The notes: generated by a model not told the origin, from the letters alone. DNA of 64,000 nucleotides from Apricaphanius iberus (GCA_028564705.1 JAPXFQ010001133.1:5160001-5224000), one strand, 5' to 3'; positions 20,641-33,198 are shown, counted from the stretch's first letter. Numbers and translations: made by a program.

Positions 20641-21030
20641 ATATTTTGTTTTGCTTCAACTAATCGTCATTCCTCTCTTTTCCAGTGCATGCTTCCACCT
20701 CTCTATCTTTTCCTCTAGCTGAACCCTGCTCGCACTGCAGATCACAATGTAATCTGCAAACATCATAGTCCATATAAACTCTTATTCAACCTCATCTGTC
20801 AGCCTGTCTATCACCAAAGCAAATAAGAGGCTTAGAGCTGATCTGGGATGCAGCCCACCTCCAGCTTGAACTCCTCTGTCACTTTTACAGCACACCTCAC
20901 TGCTCTCTCATAGCTCTCATTGATGTCTTACACAACTCCAATATACTTTTCTGCTACTCCAGACCACCTCATGCAATACCACAGCTCTTCTCTCGGCACC
21001 CTGTCATATCTCTAAATCTACAAAGACATG
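20640..21030 (-). pseudogene. decayed non-LTR reverse transcriptase fragment
   Basis: On the minus strand, around 20,749-20,830, the frame reads DRLTDEV, a stop, then WTMMFADYIVI. This matches the catalytic block of an RTE-like reverse transcriptase abundant in fish, whose active site normally reads FADDIVI. The second aspartate is Tyr (codon at 20,749-20,751) and there is an in-frame stop a few residues before it. Plus-strand blocks such as CATACAATACCACAGCTC-like sequence near 20,973 correspond to the region upstream of the catalytic motif. Neither the endonuclease nor a tail is visible. The fragment is dead. It may be independent of the LINE split by the LTR, since both are minus-strand but belong to different families. 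Confidence 0.6.
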
Positions 21031-21838
21031 ATACAGCTCACTCTGACCTTCTCTTTTCATTCTCCACATGAAACCGTACTTTTACTTTTTGTGAATAACT
21101 ACTGAACTGATAATAAAATCAGTGTGAATCCAGCTGGTAAAGGTATGTTTTCATTGTCAAGGAATCCAAAAACATTAGAATTATACCATAACATTTGAGG
21201 ATAATCTTATACTGAAGTAGTTGCTAAAGAAGTTGGGCCAGCATCTTGTGCATCAATATAATTATTTGCTTGTCTCTCAACGGTTTCTAGCTATCGTTCA
21301 CATGTTTGATTGAAATGTACTTAAGCATCAGTTACATCAAATATATCAATATTAGACTGTTACAGCCAATAAAACAGCAACACATAAGCTTGACGAAGGA
21401 CAATGAAGGACCAATAAGTATCTCTAGTGTTTAAGGATCTCATGCCGTGATCATATATTCAGTTGCCTAAACATATAACTAAATGCACACACACAGATAT
21501 GAGTTCAAGGCATGTGATTGGCTTTCCTTAATATTACATTTCTTATTCTCATCTCCCAGCCTTATCCCACCTTCTTGCTACTCTGGTCATGCTTAAATTC
21601 CAAAGACCAAAGACTTTCTGTTCTCACATCTTTGTCCTTCCAATCATGCTTTCCTGATCTCTCTCTCTCCCAATTTCCACACTTCATTTTTTGTCATTCA
21701 CTCTATTAAGTGATGAGTTTGAATAATTCAATTAACCTCCTCACAAATCGAACTTGGGTGGTGGTAGTAGTCGACAGGGAGTGTCCATGGCAACACTTTT
21801 ATAAGAAGCCATGTGATGCTATTTCCTGTGGTTGTGTA

Positions 21839-21842
<4 letters not shown>
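21031..21842. other. unassigned sequence
   Basis: No gene or named repeat recognised. Confidence 0.45.

Positions 21843-21898
<56 letters not shown>
21843..21898. repeat. compound (TG)n(GA)n microsatellite
   Basis: About 15 TG units (21843-21872) directly followed by about 13 GA units. Confidence 0.95.
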
Positions 21899-24800
21899 CA
21901 AGAGAGAATGTGTGCATGTTAAAGCAAAGCAGCTGACAGGTGAACACAAACCTGATCCAACCAGTCTTTCAGAGCTTTTCAATAATAGGTGAATGTGCAT
22001 GTCTTGTGTTCTCAGTTGGTTCTGCTGATTGGACTTTAGATAGAAAGTTTCATTTGAATGAGATTCAAAAGAAGATCTAAAATGAAAGCTTTCCTTCCTG
22101 CTCCTGCTGAGCATTGACCAGTGGACAAACTGCCTCCTTCTGCATGGCTGCTTGGCAGCCAGCATCCAGTCAAAACACAAGAATAGCCTTTCAAAGTTGA
22201 ACAACACTGTTGTGTTCTGGTTTATCTACTTTTTTTTAGAAACATTCATTTAAGAAATGGTGGATTACATATTTTCTTGAAATGTTTTTAGAAAAAAATA
22301 TTAGATTGTTTAATTAGCTGGAATAAATTATTAGTTGGGATAAGAATATACTTGGACATATAAATAGTTGACAATTACTGAGGAGGCACAATGTTTATGT
22401 TTAAATCCAAAAGGTAGCTGGTTAAATCCAAAACGTCTGGTGTTAAAGGATTCATAACTTGACATTTTTGCTTTTCCAAGTGAAAACATGTGTCTTATGG
22501 TTTCCTAATTGTACACTGGCCAGGAAGCCAATTTTTTTATTTTTTTTTAAATGGAGCGGGTTTTTTTACCCATGGCTTCAACCAGCCTACGTGCACACCA
22601 CGTGCATAAACCAGATCTCAGTTTCTCTCCCATGTTGACATCAAACCAGGAAGATATATCAAATATGGACACTGCAGAGTAATGCTACTGGATGCTCGCG
22701 CCACCCCTCTTGCTCCACCCCTCACATTCAGTTTAGTGCCGGGGCACCATTACTGAATTCAGCTTGGTTCACACCAGCCACGGAAGCGGTGCGGAACAGA
22801 GACCTCTTCCATTCTGTACCCTTGTTAACCTAAAGTGTAGTTCACACTAGACGTCAAGTGCCGTGAAACGGTCGTTTCAGCATCTAGTCTATTTTTTGCA
22901 TTTGGATTAGGAGTAGGCTATGAACTTGAACATGGAAAATTTAGAAACGAGTTGCACATGTGAGTTGCTCTGTTGTTGACTCCCCAACTGGAAAAAGCTA
23001 CCAGGGACTAGTGGATTAAATTAATATTTAATTATGCCGTTCCTGGCTGAAATCCTCCCAACTGGAATGAGGGTCTGTGCTAAGCATTTTAAGCCAGAAT
23101 GCTTTGCTAATTTAGAACAAGATCAGGCGTTGGTGCCTTCGAACCTCCATTTGGAAAGAGGGGGCATTGAGGTTTAGTCATAACTTGAGCCATGTTGTCC
23201 TTTTGGAGTGAGACACTGAAGCAGAGTCTACGGTGTCAACCCCATTCCTTTCTGCTACCAATCAATGCACCCCTCATTTGTGTTAGTTTAATGACCATCC
23301 GCTAAAGGCAAAATATAGCACGTAATCTCATGAGACTAAACTGTGTTTAGAAAAAAGGGGCAGAAAAGCACAATTTTCATTTCTTTTTTCACTCACATTT
23401 TTTTGAATGGCCTGAAAGACTATAACAGTGTGCGCTTAACCACTGCAGTAATAGGTTATGACTCCTTTAAGTGCTGTTGAAAACAAACACTTGACAGACA
23501 ATTAAGTTGGTTTCTATTATTCAAATTAAGATAAATTCATTAAATACTATTAAAAGATAAATTACTAAACTGAAGATTACTCAGCTCACTGACTTGAAGC
23601 TTAGGTGAATAATCATGAATCATCAATTGTGTAATGGAAGCTGGAACTGTAGAAAATAAACAAAGCATGAGTAGCGAACATTTGAACAAGAATTGAGGTT
23701 ACTATACAAATTAAATTGCCCTTACTAAACATTCCAATGGTAAAAAATCTGGAGCCTCAATCCGAAATGTTGTAAAAACTGAACAAGAAAACATTTCAAG
23801 CAGGTATAGTCCAACATTAATAGAGCTGTTTAAACTGTGAGTCATGTAGATGCTGCATGTTCTTAATTTTGTCAATATTTAAGTTTGATTTACAGTATAT
23901 GGTCTCTGTTTCTGTTTATGCTTTGCCTATAACATTTGTGTTTCTATTACTCGTGTCATGTACACTATGTCCTGGCCAGCTGTGGCTGATGGAAGCACTC
24001 GATGGAATGAACTGGTTTATGCTGCCAATAGTGTGCAGTTTTGCTGATTTCTACATTCTATCTGAACTCCTTATTTTCAAGTTACATAAATCTAAAATCA
24101 GCACATCAGATAAATGAAACTTATGTCTTTTTTATTTTGAATGACATGAAGCCCAATGTCTAAACCTGAAGAATTTTTTATTAAGGAAATCGTTTTGGAA
24201 AATGGTCTCAGTTACTGTGGGTCAAAAAGGCTGTGGCCTCTTTGTCCTGAAAGGCTGCAGATTGTAGAATACATACAGGTACAATGTTCCTTTTTCTGAA
24301 TATAAAAAAAGATAAATAATTGATTAATCAAATAGAGAACTCTCCCAGCTTCACTGAGAATATAAAATGCTTCGTTAATTCTTGGTTTTCAGACAGCAGT
24401 TAAATTATTAACAATAGAAAAGGGTGCATTCATCAGTAGACTGAATTTTACTCTAGCACTATATTAGTTTCTGTTTTGTATTTTACAAATGGCAGCTTCA
24501 CTGACCATTTAATCCTTTAGGTTTAATCGGAGATATGTGGTTTCTGCAAAAATACAGTCTAAGACCTCTTCTGGAATTTCAGTGATGGTTTTGTTTGGAT
24601 GTTGCTGTGACATCCCATAGTTTGGTAGCAATTATATCTATTTTGCTAATGATTGAGTGGTTACATTTTTTTTTGATGTATGAAAAAAATGATGCAAACT
24701 TAAAATGATTAGAATAAGTTATATTTTAAAATGTTTTGTTGTAAATATGATTCGGCAGTAATTACAGTAGGTGATCAGCTGAGATTGGAGCTTGAGTTTG

Positions 24801-25706
24801 CTTCTCTCGAACTTAGTGAAGTGTATACAAATAAGTCATTCTAACTGTGTTGTTACTCACTGCACATGCAAGTTCTCTGTAATGTTTCTCGACAGTACGT
24901 ATCAGAAGTAAATAGAGCTAACATAGCTATTTAAGAGTTACCAGCAGCTTCCAAGTTAATCTTTTTAATTTGTTAATTTCATCAGGTTGCCATTTTGCAA
25001 GTAAGCCACCGATTACAGTTCGACAGGTTTATATACATAAATGGAGCACTATATTTATTAGCCAGGGAGATTTGTGGATTTGCCACTGAGCAACTATTTG
25101 TTCATAACAACCTGTTGATATTTGTTGTAGCCTCATAATAATGAGCAGACTATTCTAAAATCTTAGAATAAATCTAAGATATAATTCTGTGTTGAATTAC
25201 TTATTTCACAACAACGTAAACATTATTAAGCTCAAACACATTTTCATATCACTGATTATATAACATAATTGCAAAGATAATAAGGAATCTTCAAAATAAA
25301 GATGTCCCTGTAATGTTTAGCTATAAGTTCAATATTCACTGTTATTCACTCACTAAGGTTGCCTTCTGCTCTTTATTTTGTTATTTACTTGGCACCTTGG
25401 AATGCACAGAAAAATAAATAGATTCAGAACATGGTTACCTAATAATTTTTGCGAATCCCCTGTTTTAATGTAAGGAGTAGAAATGTCACGTCCTAAAAGC
25501 ATTATATAGTAAAGTAATTGAAAATCTGTGTATGGTGAGTTCCTCTTTATACATAAATTGAAGTAAATAATAGTTTATAATATAGTAAATAACCCTAACT
25601 GAGGCAAGTGAGGCTTGCAGTGATTTACATGTTGTTCTGGGCACCTTTGGATGCTTCTGGAAGAGTCATCAGTGTGCTCTTGGAATAATGTTGGGGAGGC
25701 TTGTTC
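21899..25706. other. unassigned AT-rich sequence
   Basis: No gene recognised in this 3.8-kb stretch. At about 22,760-22,880 two blocks (GGTTCACACCAGCC and AGTTCACACTAGACG) resemble ends of a small DNA transposon, but I cannot define its termini. Confidence 0.4.
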
Positions 25707-26021
25707 CTTTTCTTTTTCTTTTTTTTTTTTACTCCACTTGATATATATGTATGAGAAATCTTTATTAGTTTTTACTGTGGGTTGAATTTCTTGAGGTTAT
25801 GGGCACGAAATTGAGATGAAAAAGGAAGAAAGAAAGAAGATGATCCAATTTAATCCAAGGAGGACTTCGGCCTGAAACATCGGCCGCCCGACACACGGGC
25901 CCACCCAGGTCCAGCCAGGCCTGCACCAGGGCCAAGCTGGGCCGCTTCCGGGCCCCCAGACATCGAGAGCCACCAATGACGAGTGGGAAGGGGCATCCGT
26001 CATTGACAGGGAGGCTTGTTC
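25694..26021 (-). mobile_element. 5'-truncated, internally deleted copy of the L1-like LINE
   Basis: The minus-strand insert at 25707-26008 is flanked by the 13-bp duplication GGGAGGCTTGTTC (25694-25706 and 26009-26021). On the coding strand it matches 17,750-17,940 of the full-length element, then jumps to about 19,030 and runs to the family 3' end: GAAATTCAACCCACAGTAAA, AATAAAG, CAAGTGGAGT, then an A-rich tail interrupted by G's. About 1.1 kb of GC-rich 3' UTR is therefore missing. It is noncoding; the 124- and 96-codon frames here are by-products. It defines the family's 3' end and supports L1-type target-primed insertion. Confidence 0.88.
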
Positions 26022-27621
26022 TTCTGGGAAGGTGTAGCAAACTACTGTGTTTTCTTTTATTTGGCAGTAATACTGTGGATTGGTCATGTCTCAAAACAAC
26101 AAAAATAGCTTTGTAACTCTTTAGACTGAGAGATGTCAATTACCTTTTTATCATATGCTCTTGAATTTCTTTAGATTGAGCACATGATGGGTTACGTTTA
26201 AAGATATTTTACCCTACTCAACTTTGTCTAGGGTTCTATTTGAGTGATTTCTATTACAAGCCTTGCAGCAATCAAGCTAAATGTAATTATTTAAAATACA
26301 CTTAGCTTCAAAAAATATACGTTAATCTCTGTTATTTCAAGAGTACTTCTACTGGTTGGTTTGGTAATGTAAATTATCATTTAAAACTGTTTGTACTATA
26401 TTTGCTCAAGTAGTCTTTGTCTAATGTTAGATATCGTTTGAATTAAAACTTTTACCAGTAGATGTCACCAGGTAACACAAACTCAAGAAATATTTAGGAC
26501 AACTAATATATATATGGAAATGTCTTCATGGAGTGTATGCTGCATTTTAAAATGCATTCAAAGAGGAGGAAAACAAAGTAAATCATGGAGGTATACATTT
26601 GGGATTTCTTTTTAGGTGCAGAATTTCTGAGAATTGTCTAAATAAATCTAAATTATCTAAACAGAATTATAATGTCCGTGTTTATCATGTACTGAAATGG
26701 GTTATTCGATCTTTTAGTGCACACATGTTTTGAAACTATTTGTCTTCTTTAAACTAAAAGAATAATAAAATTCCAATTTTATTATCCAGGGATTTCATTT
26801 GCCCCCCACACTATTCGTCAAATTACCACTTGACTTATACACATTTGAGAAACTGTCAGCTAAAACTGCTAACCAAGTTGCCATAGCAAAAAGACAAACT
26901 ACTTTAAAATTGGCAGATATGTCTAAATCATGAGGGTGCAGCTGGTTGAGAGATAAGGGAGAAGAGAGAAGAAAAGGTTATCAAGGGTATTTCAACTGTT
27001 TTCCAGGCAATTATTAGAACCAGTGCTGGCAGTTTTCCCAAAGGATGACTGCACACATGCCTATAATACATACATTCAGAAATACACAAACAACTAAGTG
27101 CCAGGGTCAGGCAGGTGAATGAGGAAAGGAGTGAGGTATGAGATTCACTTTAATGAAAGGGCCAGTGCAGTGGCACAAGGTATAGATAAGCCTTTAAAGA
27201 GACGGAAAGGGAAAAAAAAAAGATAGACATACGGAGATGAAATCAAAGAACGTGAGGTGCACAAAGAGAACGAATGGGAAAATGAGATAAGCCTCACCCT
27301 TTGTGGTTTAGGGAAAAAAAATTATGGGATATGAAGGTACAGAAGATCTGTACCTGGGAGAATGAGCTTCTTAGTTTGAAATTCACCTTCTAGTGGACTT
27401 ATTACTTTTCACTATTCAGGAAGAAACAGAAACGCACATAAATTCCATATGAATAAGCAAATGTATAAATTCTGAGTAAATACATAATTTCATAATGAGT
27501 TATTCAGGCTCAGCAGATCAGAAATGCATTTTATATCATCTAGACCAAATCCGTTTACAATTGAACACATTGTGTGGAAATTTAATCACTGTTCATGTCA
27601 GGCTGACATACTCAGACCTTT
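26022..27621. other. unassigned AT-rich sequence
   Basis: No gene or named repeat recognised. Confidence 0.45.
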
Positions 27622-27634
27622 ATGGGGAGCCTAA

Positions 27635-28419
27635 TGCTGCATTCAGACCAAGCCCATGCGTCAGGGTCAGTTGCGGCAAGATTACATGTAAAGTCTATGG
27701 TGGAGTACGTCAGAGGTCCGTCAAGGGCTCTGCATTGCGTTGAGTATGTTGGCTCCGTCAACGCCGCTTGCATTTCATACGGCAGCGTACCAACGCATAC
27801 GTCACAGAACTTCAGTAAGCTGATCTTTTGACGGACCCAACGCAGTTAACGCAGTGCGGCAACCAATCAGAGCGTCTCACTATAGTTATGTCACTATATA
27901 TGTATCTTGAATGAAGCGCGGGTCCAGTGAAAACATTTTCAACAAGCGCAGATTTAAAAAATCATAAATAACACTTACCGAAGTCAGATGGACAGGCGCT
28001 CCTAAAGAGGAACAGAGATCCTGTAGTTGGTGTCCTTGTAGGAGATTTAAGCTCCAATGCGGCCGAGGAGGTCGTAAAATTAGGTGTGGGAGAGACGGAA
28101 GCAGCGCTGAAAGCGAACCTCATCCATATGCAGCTCCTGGAGCAAATGGTTAAACTCCCCAAACTCAGAACGCATCTGAATAATGGGCGCTGATACACCC
28201 GATGTCAACGTTGTCTAGCTTTATCTAGCTAATAAAGCCAAGCCACTCTCTCGATACGGTCCACTATAGTTTAGAACATATACGGCAACAGAGGAAGCCC
28301 CGCCCATGCTTTGTTTTTTTCTCAGAAGCAGGCTATGGAAGCCAAAAAGTACATACGTCAAACTTCATCCGTTGGATGCGTTGCTCGATGTATCCAACGG
28401 ATGCGGTCTGAATACAGCA
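27635..28419 (-). mobile_element. PIF/Harbinger relic nested in the left arm of the above
   Basis: Terminal inverted repeats TGCTGCATTCAGACC (27635-27649) and GGTCTGAATACAGCA (28405-28419), one mismatch in 15. TAA precedes the left end, as expected for PIF/Harbinger (TWA duplication), but TGT follows the right end, so the duplication is not intact. It contains one decayed transposase exon. Confidence 0.7.
27979..28198 (-). pseudogene. PIF/Harbinger transposase exon, decayed
   Basis: On the minus strand one frame gives FGEFNHLLQEL, then RFQRCFRLS, DLLGRIG, and KDTNYRISVP, the N-terminal region of PIF/Harbinger transposases. Four in-frame stops interrupt it, each at a position where this family usually has Gln, Arg or Cys, consistent with simple point decay. 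The exon ends with a consensus splice donor GTAAGT (27978 down to 27973), where these genes often have an intron, but no further exon survives. The 78-codon open frame overlapping it is the wrong frame. Confidence 0.75.
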
Positions 28420-29146
28420 TGTGTCCCCTCCCCTTCTGGTCGGCCCATGGGTCCCCGAACCGAAAAAATTATGAATGGAAGTCAATGGCGCCAGAGAAGG
28501 TTTTTTTCTGGTCCGCTTTGTCTTACGTCCTGAGTCACACATATACTGTACTTCGATTTAAATGATAACTAACGATGTACGTTTCGACTGTGTTTGTCCA
28601 GTGATTTGGGATTTATTTGATTTTAGAAATTCGCATTTAAAATGCCTACAAATCAGAAGTCAGAAGTCACATATATGACGTAATTTTGCTGACGGGAGTT
28701 AGCACTAGCTATAGCACGTATAACACTCACCTAGAGCTTGTAGAGCTTCTCCTCCATGCTGACTCTCACTCCACCGACTGTTTTACCTCCAACATAGCTG
28801 CTACTTTCCACATGGTCAGATTTATAGAGGTTTTCTCCTTGTTTAATACTAATTTCTTCATCCTGGAGGCAACGGCCACCACTCTCCTTCTTCTTCTGTA
28901 GTTGTAGTCCGCTAAAACTTTTTTACACAAAACTTAAAGTAACTTTCACCTCCGGTCAAAAATCAGCGTTTTTTCTCTGCATCACAATTTGTTTTTAAAA
29001 TTTACGGACATCATATGTTCGATCCACGGCGCATTTCAAACTGGATCAGAAAATAACTTTTATCGCTCCAGTGACTCTCATTCATGTTTTTTGGTATTTA
29101 TGGACCCATGGACCGGAAGTAGAAGGGTGTGACTTAGGCTCCCCAT

Positions 29147-31432
29147 ATGGTAAGAGCTTTCCATTATTAACTTTTAGTGGTATTTATTATTTTCCATGCC
29201 TCTCCTTTCACGGGAGCCGGCGTCTCCAAGGATGCCCCGGCAACCTGGATTGCGCGGGACTTTGATCTGGTTGGTCGGTCCAGGTTGCAGAAATGGGTTT
29301 GTTCACTGTGTTCATAGAGCTCTTCATTTACACTTCATGTAAAGGGTGAGGTAATCTTTATCCACACAGGCTCACGTAGCAGGAAACATGGCATCCAATA
29401 TGTCTGTGACTGTATGCGCCGCTTTTAATAGTTTTATGTTACAAAACTGCCAATATACCTTTCAATGATTGAGCATGATTTTACTCATTTTCAATAACAT
29501 TTCGATGGATATTTTCAGAAGTTATTGGTAAAAACTACAAAGTGTCAGTTTAAGTTCAATGTATAAGCTAGCAAATCCCCAGAATGCTTTTAAATAAATA
29601 AAAAGCAAGTTCGATTAATACATTTTTACAATGTTTTTACTAAAACCATCTGTTATTCCTAGCTAAACTTTTCAGAAAAAAAACACAAAGGTAATGAAAT
29701 TATGCCATTTTTTAGAACGTCAGTCTTGTCTCTTTTTATTACAATTTATTGGTGGGAATTTTGAGCTTGAATTTAACATGTTATAAAATATTGCATGGGA
29801 AATTTGAAACAAAGCCGATGTAGTGAAGATGAAGTGGATAAATCTCTGCGGTCAGCCCCCCTTCTTTTCCTCCTACCGCCAGACAGGCGCAGAGCCACAC
29901 AGTCATAAAGGACAGTGTTTATAGACAGGAGAAAGCACTTAGTTGCTCCTTCACACCTTTCAGCCATGAGGTCTTCCGAGAGTCAGAAAGAGAGAACGAG
30001 AGATGAGAAGAACTAGAGAGGATAGACAAGTTGGGAGAGAATAAAAAGGCTTTGAGATTTATAGAAGTTAAGTTGTGTGAGGAAGCTGGTAGGAGAATAC
30101 TTCTCCCTGGAGTTGAGAAAAGATGAGATGAAGCAAAAGGAGATGAGGAAATGGATTGAATAGGAGAGGAGAACATTTGGAAGGTAAGACCTGAAGACTG
30201 ACAGATAAAGAGGAAAAGATGGGAGGAAGGCCAGAAGAGAAATTACAAAGCATAAAAGAGACATTAAATGGGAGGGACGTGAGGTCATGGTGATTTAAGT
30301 TCACATGTTATGCCAGTTAGTGTTGAAATAAGAATTCATAAGTGTAAACTCATCAATAATGGGTTGAACGCATCTAATCTTATCACCATAGTGGAAGAGC
30401 AGTGAAATAAGGGGGCATTGCAGGTTGGGAGCAGGGAGTGGCAAATGAAAGAAGGCTGTAAAATATGCACATATGAAAGTAAAATTAAATTCTTAACATA
30501 GTTCTAAAGACAACAGCACCTAAAAGTGGATAAGATACAGAGTGAAATAGATTTTTTCAAAGCCTAAAAAGAACAAGGTAAGAATTAAAGAGAAGCTGAG
30601 ATTGATTCACACATAGTTAGGCTCAAATAGCTATTTTCCAGGTAAGAGGACAGGAAAGTGATATATGAGAGCAATGGACGATGTGTATCTAAGGTCAAAA
30701 CTATTAGGAAATATTATGGTGCAAAAAAGAAGAAACAGACAGAGAGAACTGTATGATTGGAGAAAAATTGTGGACAGAGATGAGGAGAAATGGTGAAGAG
30801 GTAAATAGAGGGCAGGAATGTGCACAGTGCATCTGGACTGCATTATCATGGGAGATTAAAACCTTGATATTTTTCCTGCTGAACATTTTGACTCCCTGGT
30901 TTCACTTTGTGTATGGGAATGTTCACCGCTTCCATTGATTCACTCGCACATCTCCTCTGGGATACAAGTATTGGGTGAAAACTTAAGAAAGCAGAAAAAA
31001 AGCCTGAATTCTGGTTAGTGTGAAATAACACAGAGTTCCCACTAATTCATTCATAATTCATTGCTGTTTGGTGGTGACCAAAAACACTTACTGGAAGAGG
31101 GTTCTTTGCACCTACATTATGTTTGCAGCTAGTTTGTTCTTAGAGGTTGTCGGTTACCGTTTCTAGCTTTCATTTTTCATTTAGTTTTTTTTTTTTTTTT
31201 GCATCTATGGATATATTTTGTATACCTCACATGCCAGGTTGTTGTTTCGTACACAAATGTCACTAATTTAGACACCACCGTTACATTTTTGGAGCTCATA
31301 AAAAAACTGTATACAGAGATAAAGTTAAAGATAAAGTAATTTTTTCATCTAAAATATATAGACAAACAAAACAATAGAATACAGTTAAAACATTCACGGA
31401 ACATGTTTTTTATTGTTGTACTTGCCAGTTAG
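29147..31432. other. unassigned sequence, purine-biased in part
   Basis: No gene recognised. From about 29,960 to 30,860 the + strand is strongly A/G-rich with GA-rich runs. The minus-strand ORFs there are Ser/Leu/Phe-rich shadows of that bias. Confidence 0.45.
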
Positions 31433-32763
31433 TTAATCCTTGTGTGGTGTTTGTATTTATGTTACTCAGCCAGTGTTCATGGGTCTGGTGGACCCGCTAG
31501 AGTTTTGGCTTTCCAAATCACAACTATTAAACAATTTTATGTTAAAATGCTCAATAGATGTTTACTTCATCCCTATTACAAGCCATATGCACAGCAAACA
31601 TTCTTAATATTTGCCCTTTACCTTTGTTAGATCACAATGATTAATTAATGTGCTACTCATTTTTGTTATACAATGTAATAAAAAAGAATCAGTTTATAAT
31701 CAAGCGGAGTGTGTGGAGGACCCCCCCCGAAACATTTACAAATGTGAAAGTTAATCTTGAAAATGTTTGTATTTTTCCAGAGACATTGATGCATGGAAAA
31801 GTTTTCTGCCAGTTTCTACATTCCACAGGGATTCTGTGGATTCCCCTTTGAACCTTAAAACTCCAGCAAGGATAAGAACCCCAAAGTAGGCATGTAAATC
31901 TATTTGGTTCATTTGCTCCTCTCTCCAAAAATACACATCCCTTCTTCAAATGAAGACTTGATGTCCTGCACATGAGTAACTGCCAGCTGTGTTGGCCCTG
32001 GTTGCATCCCTATTGCATTAGCAGCTCTGCACGGTGGCTTGTTTCTTGGGCATGAAGGCCATTCAGTTTCACCTATTTTTGACATCCACATTTCTTCATT
32101 TGCTATCTGGTGGGCTTTGTATGCTCATCTTTGTTTTGGTTCTAAATGGAGCTCAACCTCATCCTCTTCCTCAAAGTCACAATCAAACTCTGAATTTTCA
32201 GAAATGTAAACTTACATTCTGAAACCTCTTCCTCGACATCAGATGCTTCTTTCTCTTCCTAAATTAATTGCAAGACACTTTCAGTTGTGATAAGGAGCCA
32301 CACCGGCAAAGTCTTATTTTAGTGTTACACCCCTAATTTGCAGGTTGGATATGGAGAGAGACAATAAAGTTTGGTTCCCACAATAAATAGGGTAAAATGT
32401 AAGAGCAAAGAATGTTGTGGGTTGAATTTTCAATAATGTTGCAACTTCATGCGGTCACAATAGGGGCAGAAAACACTATCAGCAGCCCCAGAAAGGAGGA
32501 AGACATAGTGTAGGCACACAGGACCTACACTTAACACACTTTTATTAGCCCCTGGTCCAGTGGACCCGAACACTTTGTATGTTATGTAAATGTGTAGGGG
32601 AAGGGTACAGTATGCAGTCATTGAAAATTTGTTCTGAATTATGTTCACAGAAAATGAGCCAAATCCAATGAATTTCAGGTTAAAAAATAAATAATTGTTT
32701 CATTTTTCTTTTGATAAAAACTGAAAATGGGTCCCACAGATCCGAACACCATACAAGGGTTAA
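31433..32763 (-). mobile_element. piggyBac-type transposon, decayed
   Basis: TTAA at 31433-31436 and 32760-32763 encloses 1,323 bp. The inverted ends are TCCTTGTGTGGTGTTTG (left) and CCCTTGTATGGTGTTCG (right, read inward). TTAA duplications and CCC(T)-type ends are diagnostic of piggyBac. The interior keeps part of a transposase in the minus orientation. It is shorter than an autonomous element (usually above 2 kb), so most of the catalytic domain is deleted. Confidence 0.85.
31740..32215 (-). pseudogene. piggyBac transposase N-terminal part, decayed
   Basis: The minus-strand frame begins with an acidic segment (FDCDFEEEDEVEL near 32,170-32,205), as in the N-terminus of piggyBac transposases. 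The start of the DDE_Tnp_1_7 domain follows: RAANAIGMQPGPTQLAV and DIKSSFE (about 31,945-32,020), then, after a frame change, AYFGVLILAGV and STESLW with MSLEKY (about 31,755-31,865). Normal piggyBac continues with the three catalytic aspartates, and this copy stops before them. At least one frameshift, near 31,930, and in-frame stops are present. It cannot encode an active enzyme; it could have been mobilised by a related one. Confidence 0.8.
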
Positions 32764-32859
32764 AGTAAGCTGATATATTTCTTCATGTGATAAAATTGTG
32801 TAGAATGCATACATCGATCTGGCATACATAAATGCCTGCTTGAAAGTGCGTTGATCCAT

Positions 32860-33065
32860 CATCTGCTGTAAGAACAGCCTTGACCCATCAAGCCCTGGAT
32901 TTTGCTTCAACCCTGAAGGTTTGCTTTGGTATCTGGCACCAGATGTTACCAGCAGATATTTTAAGTTCTGACAGTTTTGAGGTGGGGACTCAATAGATTG
33001 GATTTTTTTGCCAAAACACATCCAACAGATGCTTGGTTGAATAGGGATCAATGGATACTGGAAGT
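32860..33065. repeat. dispersed fish repeat fragment
   Basis: TATCTGGCACCAGATGTTAC through GAGGTGGGGACTCAATAG to CATCCAACAGATGCTTGG follows the order of a repeat I have seen widely in fish DNA (GGTCTGGCACCAAGACGTTA-type). I cannot name its family. The 136-codon minus-strand ORF over it is not conserved protein. Confidence 0.45.
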
Positions 33066-33198
33066 CAGGATGACACTTCAATCTCTTCAAAGATCATTCA
33101 TCTCATACTGTATGTGTTAAATGCACAAGCACACTGCCATCTAGATGACTTGATTGTTCAAATTGAAGTTCAAGATTGTTTGTCACTACTTTTACAAA

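Larger units (their letters stand above)
27622..29146. mobile_element. long-inverted-repeat DNA transposon, non-autonomous
   Basis: The left end GGGGAGCCTAA (27624-27634) is mirrored by TTAGGCTCCCC at 29134-29144, with AT on both sides as a possible 2-bp duplication. After the nested Harbinger insert, the left arm resumes at 28,420 and runs about 90 bp in imperfect inverted match with the right arm (TTCTGGTCGGCCCATGGGTCC against its partner near 29,100-29,125). A 2-bp AT duplication would fit the ISL2EU group, but I identify no transposase. Without the nested insert it is about 740 bp. Confidence 0.6.
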
